From: AC-32 sp963765785 | GTDB lineage: Bacteria; Actinomycetota; Thermoleophilia; Gaiellales; Gaiellaceae | DNA length: 64,000 nt | Direction of reading: 5' to 3' | Assembly (NCBI GenBank): GCA_963765785.1 | Contig: CAVXXW010000005.1 | Location: 1-64,000, forward strand | Shown here: piece after piece, positions 46,608 through 53,852 of the stretch | How positions within the stretch are numbered: the stretch's first letter is position 1 | Layout of the letters: the number at the start of each line of letters is the position of its first letter | Made by a program: the position numbers and the translations under genes | Notes under the pieces: generated by a model | Told to the model about the DNA's origin: nothing | Seen by the model: the letters and a program-made list of their open reading frames with translations, nothing else | Database searches by the model: none

Positions 46608-48275
46608 ATGTCGAGCACGGCCAGTCGCAACCTCGGCCGGATCTCCGAGATCGCCCAGGTCGCGGTCCGCCACGGGTTCGGCTACTTCTTCGAGACCCAC
46701 CGGCTGACCGACCTGCTCCCGGGGCGGCCGAAGATCGACCCGGACGCACAGAGCCCGTCGGAGCGCGGCCGGCACCTGCGCGAGATGCTCGACGAGCTCG
46801 GCCCGACCTTCGTCAAGTTCGGCCAGGTGCTCTCGACGAGGCCGGACGTCGTGCCGCCCGACATCGTCGTCGAGCTGCAGAAGCTGCAGGACGCGGTCAC
46901 GCCGTTCCCGTACGAGGACGTCGAGCGCGTGATCCGCGAGGAGCTCGAGCTGAGCGTCGAGCAGCTCTTCACGGAGTTCGACCCGACCCCGATCGCGGCC
47001 GCGTCGATCGGCCAGGTGCACCGCGCGAGGCTGCCGAACGGCCGCCGCGTCGCGGTCAAGGTGCAGCGGCCGAATGCCCCGCGCCAGGTCGAGGCCGACC
47101 TCGCGCTGATGTACCAGGCTGCCCGTCTCGTCCGCGAGCGCGTGAAAGCGCTCGAGTTCATCGATCCGCGGCAGCTCGTCGACGAGTTCGCGCGCTCGAT
47201 CCGCCAGGAGCTCGACTACCGCCTCGAGGCCCGGAACGCCGAGGCGTTCCACCACGACTTCTCGGGCCACCCGCACGTCCACATCCCGCGCGTCTACTGG
47301 AGCTACACGCGCACGCGCGTGCTGACCCTCGAGCTGCTCGAAGGCTTTCAGCTCGCCGACCTCCCGCTCGACGCATGGCAGATGGAGGAGCGGCGGCGCC
47401 TCGCGTACCTCCTGACCGAGACGTGGATGACGATGATCTTCCGCCACGGCTTCTTCCACGGCGACCCGCACCCGGCGAACGTCTTCGTGCTCGGGGACGC
47501 GCAGCACATCGGCCTCGTCGACTTCGGCCAGGTCGGGAAGCTGACCGACGACGACATGTCGAAGCTGACGCGGCTCTTCATCGACGCCGCGAACGAGCGG
47601 ATCGAGCAGCTGCCGCGCCGGCTCGCCGACCTCGGCGTCCGCTACGACCGCGAGCGCGAGGAGGACTTCGTCGCCGAGCTGCGCGAGATGTACGCGCGCT
47701 ACTTCGGCGTGAGCCTCGCTGAGATCGACCCGCTGCAGCTGATCCGCGAGGCTTTCCAGCTCATCTACCGGCTCAACCTGCGCCTCCCGACGCGCTTCGT
47801 CATGCTCGACAAGGCGATCTCCACGCTCGCCTCGGTCGGAATCGAGCTCTACCCGGACTTCAACGTCTTCGAGGTCGCGCGGCCGTACGCGCGAAGCCTG
47901 ATGCTCGAGCGCTACACGCCGCAGCGGGTGCTGAAGCGCGCCCGGACGGAAGGGATCGAGCTGGCCCGGATCGCGCGCGACATGCCGTACCAGATCCACG
48001 ACTTCCTCGAGGAGGCGCGCGACGGACAGCTCGAGGTCGGCTTCGTGCACAAAGGCCTCGACGAGTTCATGCGCAAGCTCGACGTCGCCTTCAACCGGCT
48101 CGTGATCGCGCTGGTCACGGTCGGCGGCCTGATCGGCTCGAGCCTGATCGGCATCTTCTCGACGCAAGGCCCGCAGATCGCCGGCGTGAACTTCCTCTCG
48201 TTCGTCGGTTTCGTGCTCTCGGCGATCCTGGGGCTGTGGCTGCTCTGGGGCGTGCTCCGCTCCGGACGGCTGTAG
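46608..48275 (+). CDS. ABC1/AarF/UbiB family atypical kinase
   Basis: 555 aa. Hallmarks are the Lys-rich KxGQ motif (LGPTFVKFGQVLSTRPD), PIAAASIGQVHRARL, VAVKVQRPN, the catalytic HGFFHGDPHPANVFVL and the metal site LVDFGQVG. Two C-terminal membrane helices anchor it (ALVTVGGLIGSSLIGIFS and FVGFVLSAILGLWLLWGVL). Family members support isoprenoid quinone synthesis or lipid handling, with ATPase rather than protein kinase activity. It stands alone, with a GACACT 6 nt before the ATG. Confidence 0.92.
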   Translation: MSSTASRNLGRISEIAQVAVRHGFGYFFETHRLTDLLPGRPKIDPDAQSPSERGRHLREMLDELGPTFVKFGQVLSTRPDVVPPDIVVELQKLQDAVTPFPYEDVERVIREELELSVEQLFTEFDPTPIAAASIGQVHRARLPNGRRVAVKVQRPNAPRQVEADLALMYQAARLVRERVKALEFIDPRQLVDEFARSIRQELDYRLEARNAEAFHHDFSGHPHVHIPRVYWSYTRTRVLTLELLEGFQLADLPLDAWQMEERRRLAYLLTETWMTMIFRHGFFHGDPHPANVFVLGDAQHIGLVDFGQVGKLTDDDMSKLTRLFIDAANERIEQLPRRLADLGVRYDREREEDFVAELREMYARYFGVSLAEIDPLQLIREAFQLIYRLNLRLPTRFVMLDKAISTLASVGIELYPDFNVFEVARPYARSLMLERYTPQRVLKRARTEGIELARIARDMPYQIHDFLEEARDGQLEVGFVHKGLDEFMRKLDVAFNRLVIALVTVGGLIGSSLIGIFSTQGPQIAGVNFLSFVGFVLSAILGLWLLWGVLRSGRL

Positions 48276-48331
48276 AAACCTCGTCGCACTTCCGGCGGAA
48301 AGGACATCTGGCGGGGTGCGAGGGGCCCGGG

Positions 48332-48337
48332 TAGCGT
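48332..48337 (+). promoter_or_regulatory. -10 element of the atypical response regulator
   Basis: TAGCGT lies 7 nt before ATG 48345; leaderless pattern. Confidence 0.5.
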
Positions 48338-48344
48338 CGCCTTC

Positions 48345-49061
48345 ATGTCGCAGGCGCTGCTGCTGGCGGAGTCGGAGCCGGGAACACGCGAGTTCCTCGA
48401 GCGGCACCTGGCGAGTGACGGCTTCTCGGTGCTCGGCGCCGACGCGGGCAGCCAGGCGCTGGAGCTCGTCGAGCGCGAGCGGCCGGACCTCGTGCTCGTC
48501 GGCGGACTTCCCGACGCGCCGGCGCTCGAGGTCTGCCGCGTCCTGCGCGAGGGCGAGCCGGGACGCAGCTGGGACCGCGACGTCCCGCTGATCGTCCTCG
48601 GCGACGCGCGCGCCGACGCCGTCGATCGTGTGCATGCCTTCGAGCGTGGCTGCGACGACTTCGTCGCACGGCCCTTCCATTACGAGGAGCTGGTCGCGCG
48701 GATCCACGCCGTCCTCCGCCGGACGCATCCCGCCGCGCGGAAGCGCCTCGCGGCCGGGCCGATCGCCGTCGACCGTGTCACGCGCCGCGTCACGGTGCAC
48801 GGCCTGTCCGTCGCGCTCTCCGCAAAGGAGTACGAGCTGCTCGTGAAGCTGGCGACGGAGCCGGTACGGGTCTTCACGAAGGAGGAGCTGCTCCGCGAGG
48901 TCTGGGGCTATCGCTCGCTGGGCCGCACGCGAACGTTGGACTCGCACGCCTCGCGCCTGCGGCGGAAGCTCGCCCTGGCCGGTGCCGAAGACTGCGTCCT
49001 CAACGTCTGGGGCGTGGGGTACCGGCTACTCGCCGAGTACGAGGTGATGCGTTCGGCGTAG
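48345..49061 (+). CDS. Atypical OmpR-family response regulator lacking phosphorylation residues
   Basis: 238 aa. The DNA-binding half is normal (SAKEYELLVKLATEPVRVFT, LREVWGYRSLGRTRTLDSHA, GVGYRLLAEY). The receiver keeps the fold but not the chemistry. The phospho-Asp region reads LVLVGGLPDAPALEVCR with Gly where Asp belongs and one residue missing. The conserved Thr becomes Gly (IVLGDARAD), the Lys becomes Arg (FVARPFHYEEL), and the acidic pocket reads AESE. It should not be phosphorylated and may respond to a ligand or to protein level. No kinase gene is adjacent. Confidence 0.85.
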   Translation: MSQALLLAESEPGTREFLERHLASDGFSVLGADAGSQALELVERERPDLVLVGGLPDAPALEVCRVLREGEPGRSWDRDVPLIVLGDARADAVDRVHAFERGCDDFVARPFHYEELVARIHAVLRRTHPAARKRLAAGPIAVDRVTRRVTVHGLSVALSAKEYELLVKLATEPVRVFTKEELLREVWGYRSLGRTRTLDSHASRLRRKLALAGAEDCVLNVWGVGYRLLAEYEVMRSA

Positions 49062-49065
49062 TCGA

Positions 49066-49071
49066 TACGCT
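49066..49071 (+). promoter_or_regulatory. -10 element of the DUF2007-like gene
   Basis: TACGCT lies 7 nt before ATG 49079. Confidence 0.45.
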
Positions 49072-49078
49072 CCAGCAC

Positions 49079-49294
49079 ATGGCCGAGCCTGTGCGTGTGA
49101 CCGTCGTCTCCGACGAGACCGAGGCCGAGGTCCTCTGCGGGCTCCTGCGCGCGAACGGGATCAAGTGCGGCGAACGGCCGACCGACGAGGAGGACTCGGC
49201 GTTCGAGGGCTTCGGCGGCGAGGGCGGCCACCGCGAGATCCTGGTCGACCCGTCCGACCTCGAGGCGGCCAAGGCGCTGCTCGAAGAGCAGTAA
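49079..49294 (+). CDS. DUF2007-like small protein
   Basis: 71 aa. One small alpha/beta domain (RVTVVSDETEAEVLCGLLRA; HREILVDPSDLEAAKALLEE), with the DLEAAKALLEE ending typical of the DUF2007 (putative signal-transducing) family. No catalytic residues are seen. A single-gene leaderless unit. Confidence 0.7.
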   Translation: MAEPVRVTVVSDETEAEVLCGLLRANGIKCGERPTDEEDSAFEGFGGEGGHREILVDPSDLEAAKALLEEQ

Positions 49295-49311
49295 CCGTCC
49301 GCCGTCGCGCC

Positions 49312-49317
49312 TAGCCT
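49312..49317 (+). promoter_or_regulatory. -10 element of the DUF1003 gene
   Basis: TAGCCT lies 6 nt before GTG 49324. Confidence 0.45.
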
Positions 49318-49323
49318 GGGCTC

Positions 49324-49803
49324 GTGGCGCGGCGCGACCACATGCGGCACCACGGCACGTTCGGCGAGGACGCGTTCGGCCGCTACGCCGAGCACGCGGC
49401 CCGCTTCTTCGGGACGCCCGGGTACATCGTCGGCCAGACGGTCGCCGTCGCGATCTGGATCGTCCTCAACTCGATCGCGGTCATCCAGCACTGGGACCCG
49501 TACCCGTTCATCCTGCTCAACCTGGCCTTCTCGACGCAGGCGGCGTACGCCGCGCCGCTGATCCTGCTGGCGCAGACCCGTCAGGCGGAGCGGGACAAGG
49601 TCGCCGGCGACAGCGCCGAGCGGCGGCATCGAGAACGTGAACGGTCGGCCGCGGAGCGCGTCGCCGCGCTCCGCGCCGAGACCGACAAGCTGGAGAAGCT
49701 ACTGGAGTCGAATACGGAGCTCACTCGACAGGACAAGGAACTGACCGAAGGCATGGCCGAGCTGACTCGTCAGATCCATGCCGCCCTGGTGCCCGGCAAA
49801 TGA
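49324..49803 (+). CDS. DUF1003 membrane protein
   Basis: 159 aa. Two membrane helices (GQTVAVAIWIVLNSIAVIQH and YPFILLNLAFSTQAAYAAPL) lie around the WDPYPFILLN motif that marks DUF1003, followed by AQTRQAERDK and a long charged coiled coil. Its role is unknown. The last 105 bp are covered on the other strand by the convergent secreted-protein frame. Confidence 0.88.
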   Translation: MARRDHMRHHGTFGEDAFGRYAEHAARFFGTPGYIVGQTVAVAIWIVLNSIAVIQHWDPYPFILLNLAFSTQAAYAAPLILLAQTRQAERDKVAGDSAERRHRERERSAAERVAALRAETDKLEKLLESNTELTRQDKELTEGMAELTRQIHAALVPGK

Positions 49804-50217
49804 GCGTGGCTTGAAGATGTCGAGCAGCGCCCGGAGGACGTTCGTGTTCGGCGGGCTCTGGTTGTGCGCCCGCACGATCTGGAAGCCCGAGCACGCCTGA
49901 TAGTCGTTCACGGCGGTCTGGGGGCCGAAGTACGGCAAGCCCGTGGCAGTAACGTGCGTGTCGAGGCCGGTGAACGTGTCCTGGAACACGTCAGCGGTGA
50001 CGGCCGTCGAGCAGACGGTGTAGGCGAGCGTCGCGCTGATGATGTCCTCGTCGGCGGTGACCCGCTTCTTGAGCGTCGTCACCTGCTTCTGCAGGCCCTT
50101 GATCTGCGCGGCGAGCGACTTCAGCGTCGGGCCCTTGCTCTGGCTCGCGCCGGCCGGCGGCGCGGCGATCAGCACGGCGACGGCGGCTACTGCGGCGAAT
50201 GCAAGAACCTGCCTCAT
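49699..50217 (-). CDS. Secreted protein with short coiled coil; C-terminus doubtful
   Basis: 172 aa as read. A signal peptide (RQVLAFAAVAAVAVLIAAPP) is followed by a heptad segment (LAAQIKGLQKQVTTLKKRVT) and a domain with two cysteines (AYTVCSTAVTADVF; YQACSGFQIVRAHNQSPP). The ribosome site GGGGAGG lies about 8 nt before the ATG. The last ~35 residues are antisense to the DUF1003 gene and look non-native, so the natural stop may have been lost near 49803. Family not recognised. Confidence 0.55.
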   Translation of the reverse strand: MRQVLAFAAVAAVAVLIAAPPAGASQSKGPTLKSLAAQIKGLQKQVTTLKKRVTADEDIISATLAYTVCSTAVTADVFQDTFTGLDTHVTATGLPYFGPQTAVNDYQACSGFQIVRAHNQSPPNTNVLRALLDIFKPRSFAGHQGGMDLTSQLGHAFGQFLVLSSELRIRLQ

Positions 50218-50251
50218 CTGATGCCTCCCCTTGTTGCTCTTGGAGCCACCA

Positions 50252-50280
50252 ACTATGGCACGGGTCTCAACTAGGTTGAA
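50252..50280 (-). promoter_or_regulatory. Candidate promoter of the secreted coiled-coil gene
   Basis: On the minus strand, TTCAAC (50280-50275) and CATAGT (50257-50252) are 17 nt apart, followed by a leader with a Shine-Dalgarno. It overlaps the end of the MGMT gene. Confidence 0.4.
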
Positions 50281-50833
50281 GGGCGCCCTCGAGCTCGAGC
50301 AGCAGGCGCTTTCGGTCGAGCCCGCCCGCGTAGCCGACGAGCGAGCCGCCGGAGCCGACGACCCGGTGGCAGGGGAGGACGATCGGCACCGGGTTCCGGT
50401 TCATGATCGTCCCGACCGCCCGCGCGGCGCGCGGCTTCCCGGCGCGATCGGCCAGCGTGCCGTACGTCGTCAACTCGCCGTACGGCACGCGGGCGAGCTG
50501 CTCGAGCACGGCGCGGCCGAACTCGCGGGCGGGGCGGAGGTCGACGTCGAGGTCGAACTCCCGGCGCGTGCCGGCGAAGTACTCGTCGAGCTGGCGGCGG
50601 GCATCGTCGGTCGGCCGCGGCGAGCGGAGCACGCGCGTCCCGAACAGGCGGGCGAGCCGCTCGGCCTCGGCCGCCGGGTCGGCGTCGTAGTGGATCTCGC
50701 AGACGCCGCGGTCGGTGACGGCCACGAACAGCGTACCGACCGGCGAGTCGTGCAGTTCGTAGGCGACGTCGAGCAGCCCTTCGGCCGCGGCGGCGTCGCG
50801 AAAGCGCCGGTCGAGGTCGGCGGGAACGGTCAT
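50267..50833 (-). CDS. Methylated-DNA-protein-cysteine methyltransferase (Ogt type)
   Basis: 188 aa. The active-site block is VPIVLPCHRVVGSGGSLVGY, followed by GGLDRKRLLLELEG. VPYGELTTYGTLADRAGKPR and AVGTIMNRN are the DNA-binding helix-turn-helix. It removes alkyl groups from O6-guanine onto its cysteine. ATG 50833 overlaps the stop of the upstream ECF sigma factor (ATGA), so repair activity is produced together with the sigma factor. Confidence 0.93.
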   Translation of the reverse strand: MTVPADLDRRFRDAAAAEGLLDVAYELHDSPVGTLFVAVTDRGVCEIHYDADPAAEAERLARLFGTRVLRSPRPTDDARRQLDEYFAGTRREFDLDVDLRPAREFGRAVLEQLARVPYGELTTYGTLADRAGKPRAARAVGTIMNRNPVPIVLPCHRVVGSGGSLVGYAGGLDRKRLLLELEGALQPS

Positions 50834-51297
50834 GAAAGCTCCTTTCGGCGGAGTCGGCGGACGCCGGACGAGGCCGCCTGGCGGGCGGCTTCGGGCGACT
50901 GCCCGAGGGCGTCGCCGATCTCCTCGTAACTCAGGTCGTAGCCGTAGCGGAGGAAGACCGCGGCCCGCTCCTTCTGCGGCAGGCCGGCGGTGAGCCGGCG
51001 CAGCTCCTCGTACGCGAGAGGCTCGTCCAGCGACTCGAGGTCGGGGACGTCGGCCGAGGTGGCGCGCGTCCGGCGGAGCGCGTCGATCGCGACGTTGCGA
51101 GCGATCTGCAGCGCCCACGCGCGGAGGTGCCGCCCGTGCCGCAGCGTCGGGTAGGCGCGGAGCGCGCGCAGGAACGTCTCCTGGAAGGCGTCCTCGGCGT
51201 CGTCGCGACCGAGCATCCGCCGCAGTTGGGCGAGCACCGGGCCGCGCTGCTCCTCGTAGAACCGCTCGAACGGCGGGACTCGCACGGCGTCCATCAT
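50830..51297 (-). CDS. ECF-type RNA polymerase sigma factor
   Basis: 155 aa. Region 2 has DDAEDAFQETFLRALRAYP and RAWALQIARNVAIDALRR. Region 4 has LPQKERAAVFLRYGYDLSYE and EIGDALGQSPEAARQAASSG. No anti-sigma gene lies next to it, which is uncommon. It is coupled to an MGMT gene. Two ATG codons in tandem (51295-51297, 51292-51294) could start it. It may direct an alkylation or stress response. Confidence 0.9.
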   Translation of the reverse strand: MMDAVRVPPFERFYEEQRGPVLAQLRRMLGRDDAEDAFQETFLRALRAYPTLRHGRHLRAWALQIARNVAIDALRRTRATSADVPDLESLDEPLAYEELRRLTAGLPQKERAAVFLRYGYDLSYEEIGDALGQSPEAARQAASSGVRRLRRKELS

Positions 51298-51329
51298 TCA
51301 CACAAACGCAGGGGACCGCTGCGGTGTGA
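51298..51329. repeat. Inverted repeat TCACAC-N20-GTGTGA in the sigma/DUF1345 divergent gap
   Basis: 6-bp arms at 51298-51303 and 51324-51329 flank the centre of the 50-bp divergent region. It may be a shared operator. The GATCCT at 51335-51340, 7 nt before ATG 51348, may be the rightward -10. Confidence 0.35.
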
Positions 51330-51347
51330 GATGCGATCCTTCCGCCC

Positions 51348-51995
51348 ATGCGGCAGATGAACCGCCGGCACTGGGTGCGAATCCGCAACGTGGCGGCGCT
51401 GGTCGCCGGAGGCGCGACGCTTGGCGCGGCGTTCGCCGCCGGAGCGTCGTGGCCGATCGCCTTGTCGGGCGGATGGGCCGTCGCCGCAATCGTGATCGGG
51501 CTCGCCGTGTGGCCGCGGATCCTGCGCATGGATCCGGCGCAGACGAAGGCGATCGCCCGCGACGAGGACTTCTCCCGCGTCACCGCCGACTTCGTCCTCC
51601 TGGCAGCGGCTCTGGCGAGCCTCTTCGCGATCTTCTACCTCGTCCACGAGGCGAGCGGAAGCCACGGCGTCGCCAAGGTCCTGCTCGTCCTCCTGGCCGT
51701 GGCGGCGGTCGTGCTCTCGTGGCAGACCGTCCAGACCGTGTTCACCCTGCGCTACGGGGATCTCTACTACCGCGGCGAGATCGGCGGAATCGACTTCAAC
51801 GACTCGGAGCCGCCGGACTACCACGACTTCTTCTACCTCGCCTGGACGATCGGGATGACATTCCAGGTCTCCGACACGAATCTCCAGACCAAGGCGATGC
51901 GGCGAACGGCGATCCGCCAGGCGCTGCTCTCGTTCGTCTTCGTCGCGGTGCTGCTCGCGGTGACGATCAACGTCGTCGCGTCGCTGCTGCATTAG
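51348..51995 (+). CDS. DUF1345 membrane protein
   Basis: 215 aa with about five hydrophobic segments. The signature YYRGEIGGIDFNDSEPPDYH then DFFYLAWTIGMTFQVSDTNL, ending in a membrane helix, marks DUF1345. The role is unknown. Divergent from the ECF sigma gene and probably leaderless. About 100 bp separate it from the mraZ promoter. Confidence 0.88.
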   Translation: MRQMNRRHWVRIRNVAALVAGGATLGAAFAAGASWPIALSGGWAVAAIVIGLAVWPRILRMDPAQTKAIARDEDFSRVTADFVLLAAALASLFAIFYLVHEASGSHGVAKVLLVLLAVAAVVLSWQTVQTVFTLRYGDLYYRGEIGGIDFNDSEPPDYHDFFYLAWTIGMTFQVSDTNLQTKAMRRTAIRQALLSFVFVAVLLAVTINVVASLLH

Positions 51996-52053
51996 CGCTG
52001 CCCCTAACCGGATAGCGCGTTTGGCGGCCTTGTCGCGGCGTGGTCCAAGAGGG

Positions 52054-52082
52054 TTGCCAAGTGGGGGATTGTGGTTTACAGT
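52054..52082 (+). promoter_or_regulatory. mraZ (division/wall cluster) promoter
   Basis: TTGCCA (52054-52059) and TACAGT (52077-52082) are separated by 17 nt. The start site would be near 52089, about 9 nt before ATG 52098. Confidence 0.65.
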
Positions 52083-52095
52083 GGGGCGAAGTGGA
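52061..52095 (+). promoter_or_regulatory. Four MraZ-type GTGG boxes at 10-bp spacing
   Basis: GTGGG (52061), GTGGT (52071), GTGGG (52081) and GTGGA (52091) each start exactly 10 bp apart and cover the spacer, -10 and start site. MraZ is known to bind TGGG-type direct repeats with this period and repress its own operon, so these boxes are an autoregulatory operator. Confidence 0.75.
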
Positions 52096-52097
52096 CC

Positions 52098-52532
52098 ATG
52101 CTGCTAGGTGAGTTCGAGCACACGATCGATGACAAGAACCGTCTCACGCTACCGGCCAAGTTTCGCCAAGCGCTTTCCGGCGGCCTCGTCATCACGCGCG
52201 GTATGGACGGGTGTCTCTACTGCTATCCCAAGGCGGGCTGGGAGCGGCTGGTCGAGAGCCGCCTTGCCGATCTCGACCCCCTCAGCCGGGAGGGGCGCCT
52301 GATGCACCGCTTCTTCTTCGCCGGCGCGGCGGAGGCCGAGCCCGACAAGCAGGGCCGCGTGATGCTGCCGGCGTCGCTCGCGCAGAATGCAGGCATCGAC
52401 CGCGAGGTCGTGGTCGCCGGCGTCAACGACCACCTGGAGATCTGGGACCGCGCGGCCTGGCGCGACCACGTCAAGGTTCTCGAAGGGAGTGCGGAGGATG
52501 TTGCCGAACGTCTTGCGTCCCAACGCGACTGA
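52098..52532 (+). CDS. mraZ: Transcriptional regulator MraZ
   Basis: 144 aa from ATG 52098. The upstream GTG 52071 lies inside the promoter and is rejected. Two AbrB-like halves are visible: DDKNRLTLPAKFRQAL and DKQGRVMLPASLAQNAGI. MraZ forms a ring that binds direct repeats and represses the division/wall operon it heads. The end overlaps rsmH by 35 nt. Confidence 0.95.
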   Translation: MLLGEFEHTIDDKNRLTLPAKFRQALSGGLVITRGMDGCLYCYPKAGWERLVESRLADLDPLSREGRLMHRFFFAGAAEAEPDKQGRVMLPASLAQNAGIDREVVVAGVNDHLEIWDRAAWRDHVKVLEGSAEDVAERLASQRD

Positions 52533-53466
52533 CCACGTTCCGGTCCTCGCCGACGAGGTACGGGAGGCGCTCGCCGTCCAGCCGGGCGAGACCGTGATCG
52601 ACGCCACCTTCGGCGCCGGCGGCCACTCGGGCCTGCTGGCCGCCGACCTGCGGGGTACCGGCAAGCTGATCGCGATCGACCGCGATCCATCGGTGAGGCC
52701 GTACTTCGACTCCGTGCGCAAGCGGACCGGCGTCCAGGGCCGTCTCCTACGGGGTGAGTTCTCAGACGTCCTTGCGCAGCTTGCCGCGAACGACGTGCGC
52801 GCCGACGCGATCCTGTTCGACCTCGGCGTCTCCTCGATGCAGGTCGACCGGCCCGAGCGCGGCTTCTCGTACGCGACCGACGCGCCGCTCGACATGCGGA
52901 TGGACCCGGCCTCTGAGCTGTCGGCGCGCGAGCTCGTGAACGAGGCGGGCGAGCGCGAGCTGACGCGGATCTTCAAGGACTACGGCGAGGAGCGCTACGC
53001 GCGGCAGATCGCGCGCGCGATCGTCCGGCGCCGCAGCGAGCACCCGATCGAGCGGACGGGCGAGCTCGTCGAGATCATCCGCTCGGCGATCCCGGCCCCG
53101 GCACGGTTCGGCGACGGGCATCCGGCGAAGCGGGTCTTCCAGGCCCTGCGGATCGCCGTGAACGACGAGCTCGGCTCGCTCGAGCACGCGCTGCCGGCAG
53201 CACTCGACATGCTGCGGCCGGGAGGACGCCTCGCGGTGATCAGCTTCCACTCGCTAGAGGACCGGATCGTCAAGCGTTTCCTGCGCGCGCAGGAGAGGGG
53301 CTGCACCTGCCCGCCGGACTTCCCCGTGTGCGTGTGCGGCCACGAGCCCTCGCTACGGGCGCTCTCGCGGCGGCCGGTCAAGCCCTCGGCTGCGGAGCTC
53401 GCGGCCAACCCGCGGGCCGCGTCGGCGCGGCTTCGCGCAGCGGTCAAGACGGAGGACGCCGACTAG
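52498..53466 (+). CDS. rsmH: 16S rRNA (cytosine1402-N4)-methyltransferase RsmH
   Basis: 322 aa from ATG 52498, after GGAGG-like AGTGCGGAGG. The SAM site is VIDATFGAGGHS. LFDLGVSSMQVDRPERGFSY and FHSLEDRIVKRF are RsmH hallmarks, and a CTCPPDFPVCVCG cysteine segment is near the end. It methylates C1402 of 16S rRNA. Second gene of the cluster, overlapping mraZ. Confidence 0.96.
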   Translation: MLPNVLRPNATDHVPVLADEVREALAVQPGETVIDATFGAGGHSGLLAADLRGTGKLIAIDRDPSVRPYFDSVRKRTGVQGRLLRGEFSDVLAQLAANDVRADAILFDLGVSSMQVDRPERGFSYATDAPLDMRMDPASELSARELVNEAGERELTRIFKDYGEERYARQIARAIVRRRSEHPIERTGELVEIIRSAIPAPARFGDGHPAKRVFQALRIAVNDELGSLEHALPAALDMLRPGGRLAVISFHSLEDRIVKRFLRAQERGCTCPPDFPVCVCGHEPSLRALSRRPVKPSAAELAANPRAASARLRAAVKTEDAD

Positions 53467-53468
53467 CG

Positions 53469-53852
53469 ATGGCTTCCTGGAGCGACGCCGCCCCCGCGCT
53501 TCCGTCTCACCGCCCGCGCTCCCGTCCGCGGCCGCGCCCGAAGCCCGCGCCGAAGCGCCGGCCGCAGGCACGCCGCGGCGTGGCCGGCGGCGTGATCTGG
53601 ATCGCGATCGTCGCGGTCCTGCTCGCCGGCGTCGTCGCGCTGAACGTCGCCGTCCTCCGCCTCAACGTCCAGCTCGACAAGCTCGACACCCAGCGCGCAC
53701 ACCTCCGCGCCGAGAAGCAGGCGCTCGCCTCGCAGGTCGCGATGGCCGCGGCCTCGCCGCGCATCCAGCTGCAGGCCCAGAAGCAGTTCGGGCTCGTGCC
53801 CGCGAACCCCGCCGAGACGACGTACGTGCGGCTGGGGCCGCGCAAGCGGTGA
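53469..53852 (+). CDS. ftsL: FtsL-like cell division protein
   Basis: 127 aa. A Pro/Arg-rich cytosolic start is followed by one membrane helix (VIWIAIVAVLLAGVVALNVA) and a short extracytoplasmic coiled coil (LNVQLDKLDTQRAHLRAEKQ). The size, topology and position between rsmH and ftsI identify FtsL, although its sequence is poorly conserved in general. It would join FtsQ/FtsB at the division site. Its stop overlaps ftsI. Confidence 0.8.
   Translation: MASWSDAAPALPSHRPRSRPRPRPKPAPKRRPQARRGVAGGVIWIAIVAVLLAGVVALNVAVLRLNVQLDKLDTQRAHLRAEKQALASQVAMAAASPRIQLQAQKQFGLVPANPAETTYVRLGPRKR

Noticed and set aside
46503..48947. An 814-codon open frame antisense to the UbiB-family and regulator genes
   Set aside because: It is a product of high GC with few stop codons. 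Its translation is low-complexity Arg/Glu/Leu sequence with no family motif, and the sense strand encodes a clear ABC1 protein.
52071..52097. GTG 52071 as the mraZ start
   Set aside because: It lies inside the -35/-10 region and the GTGG boxes. ATG 52098 begins the conserved MLLGEFEH sequence.
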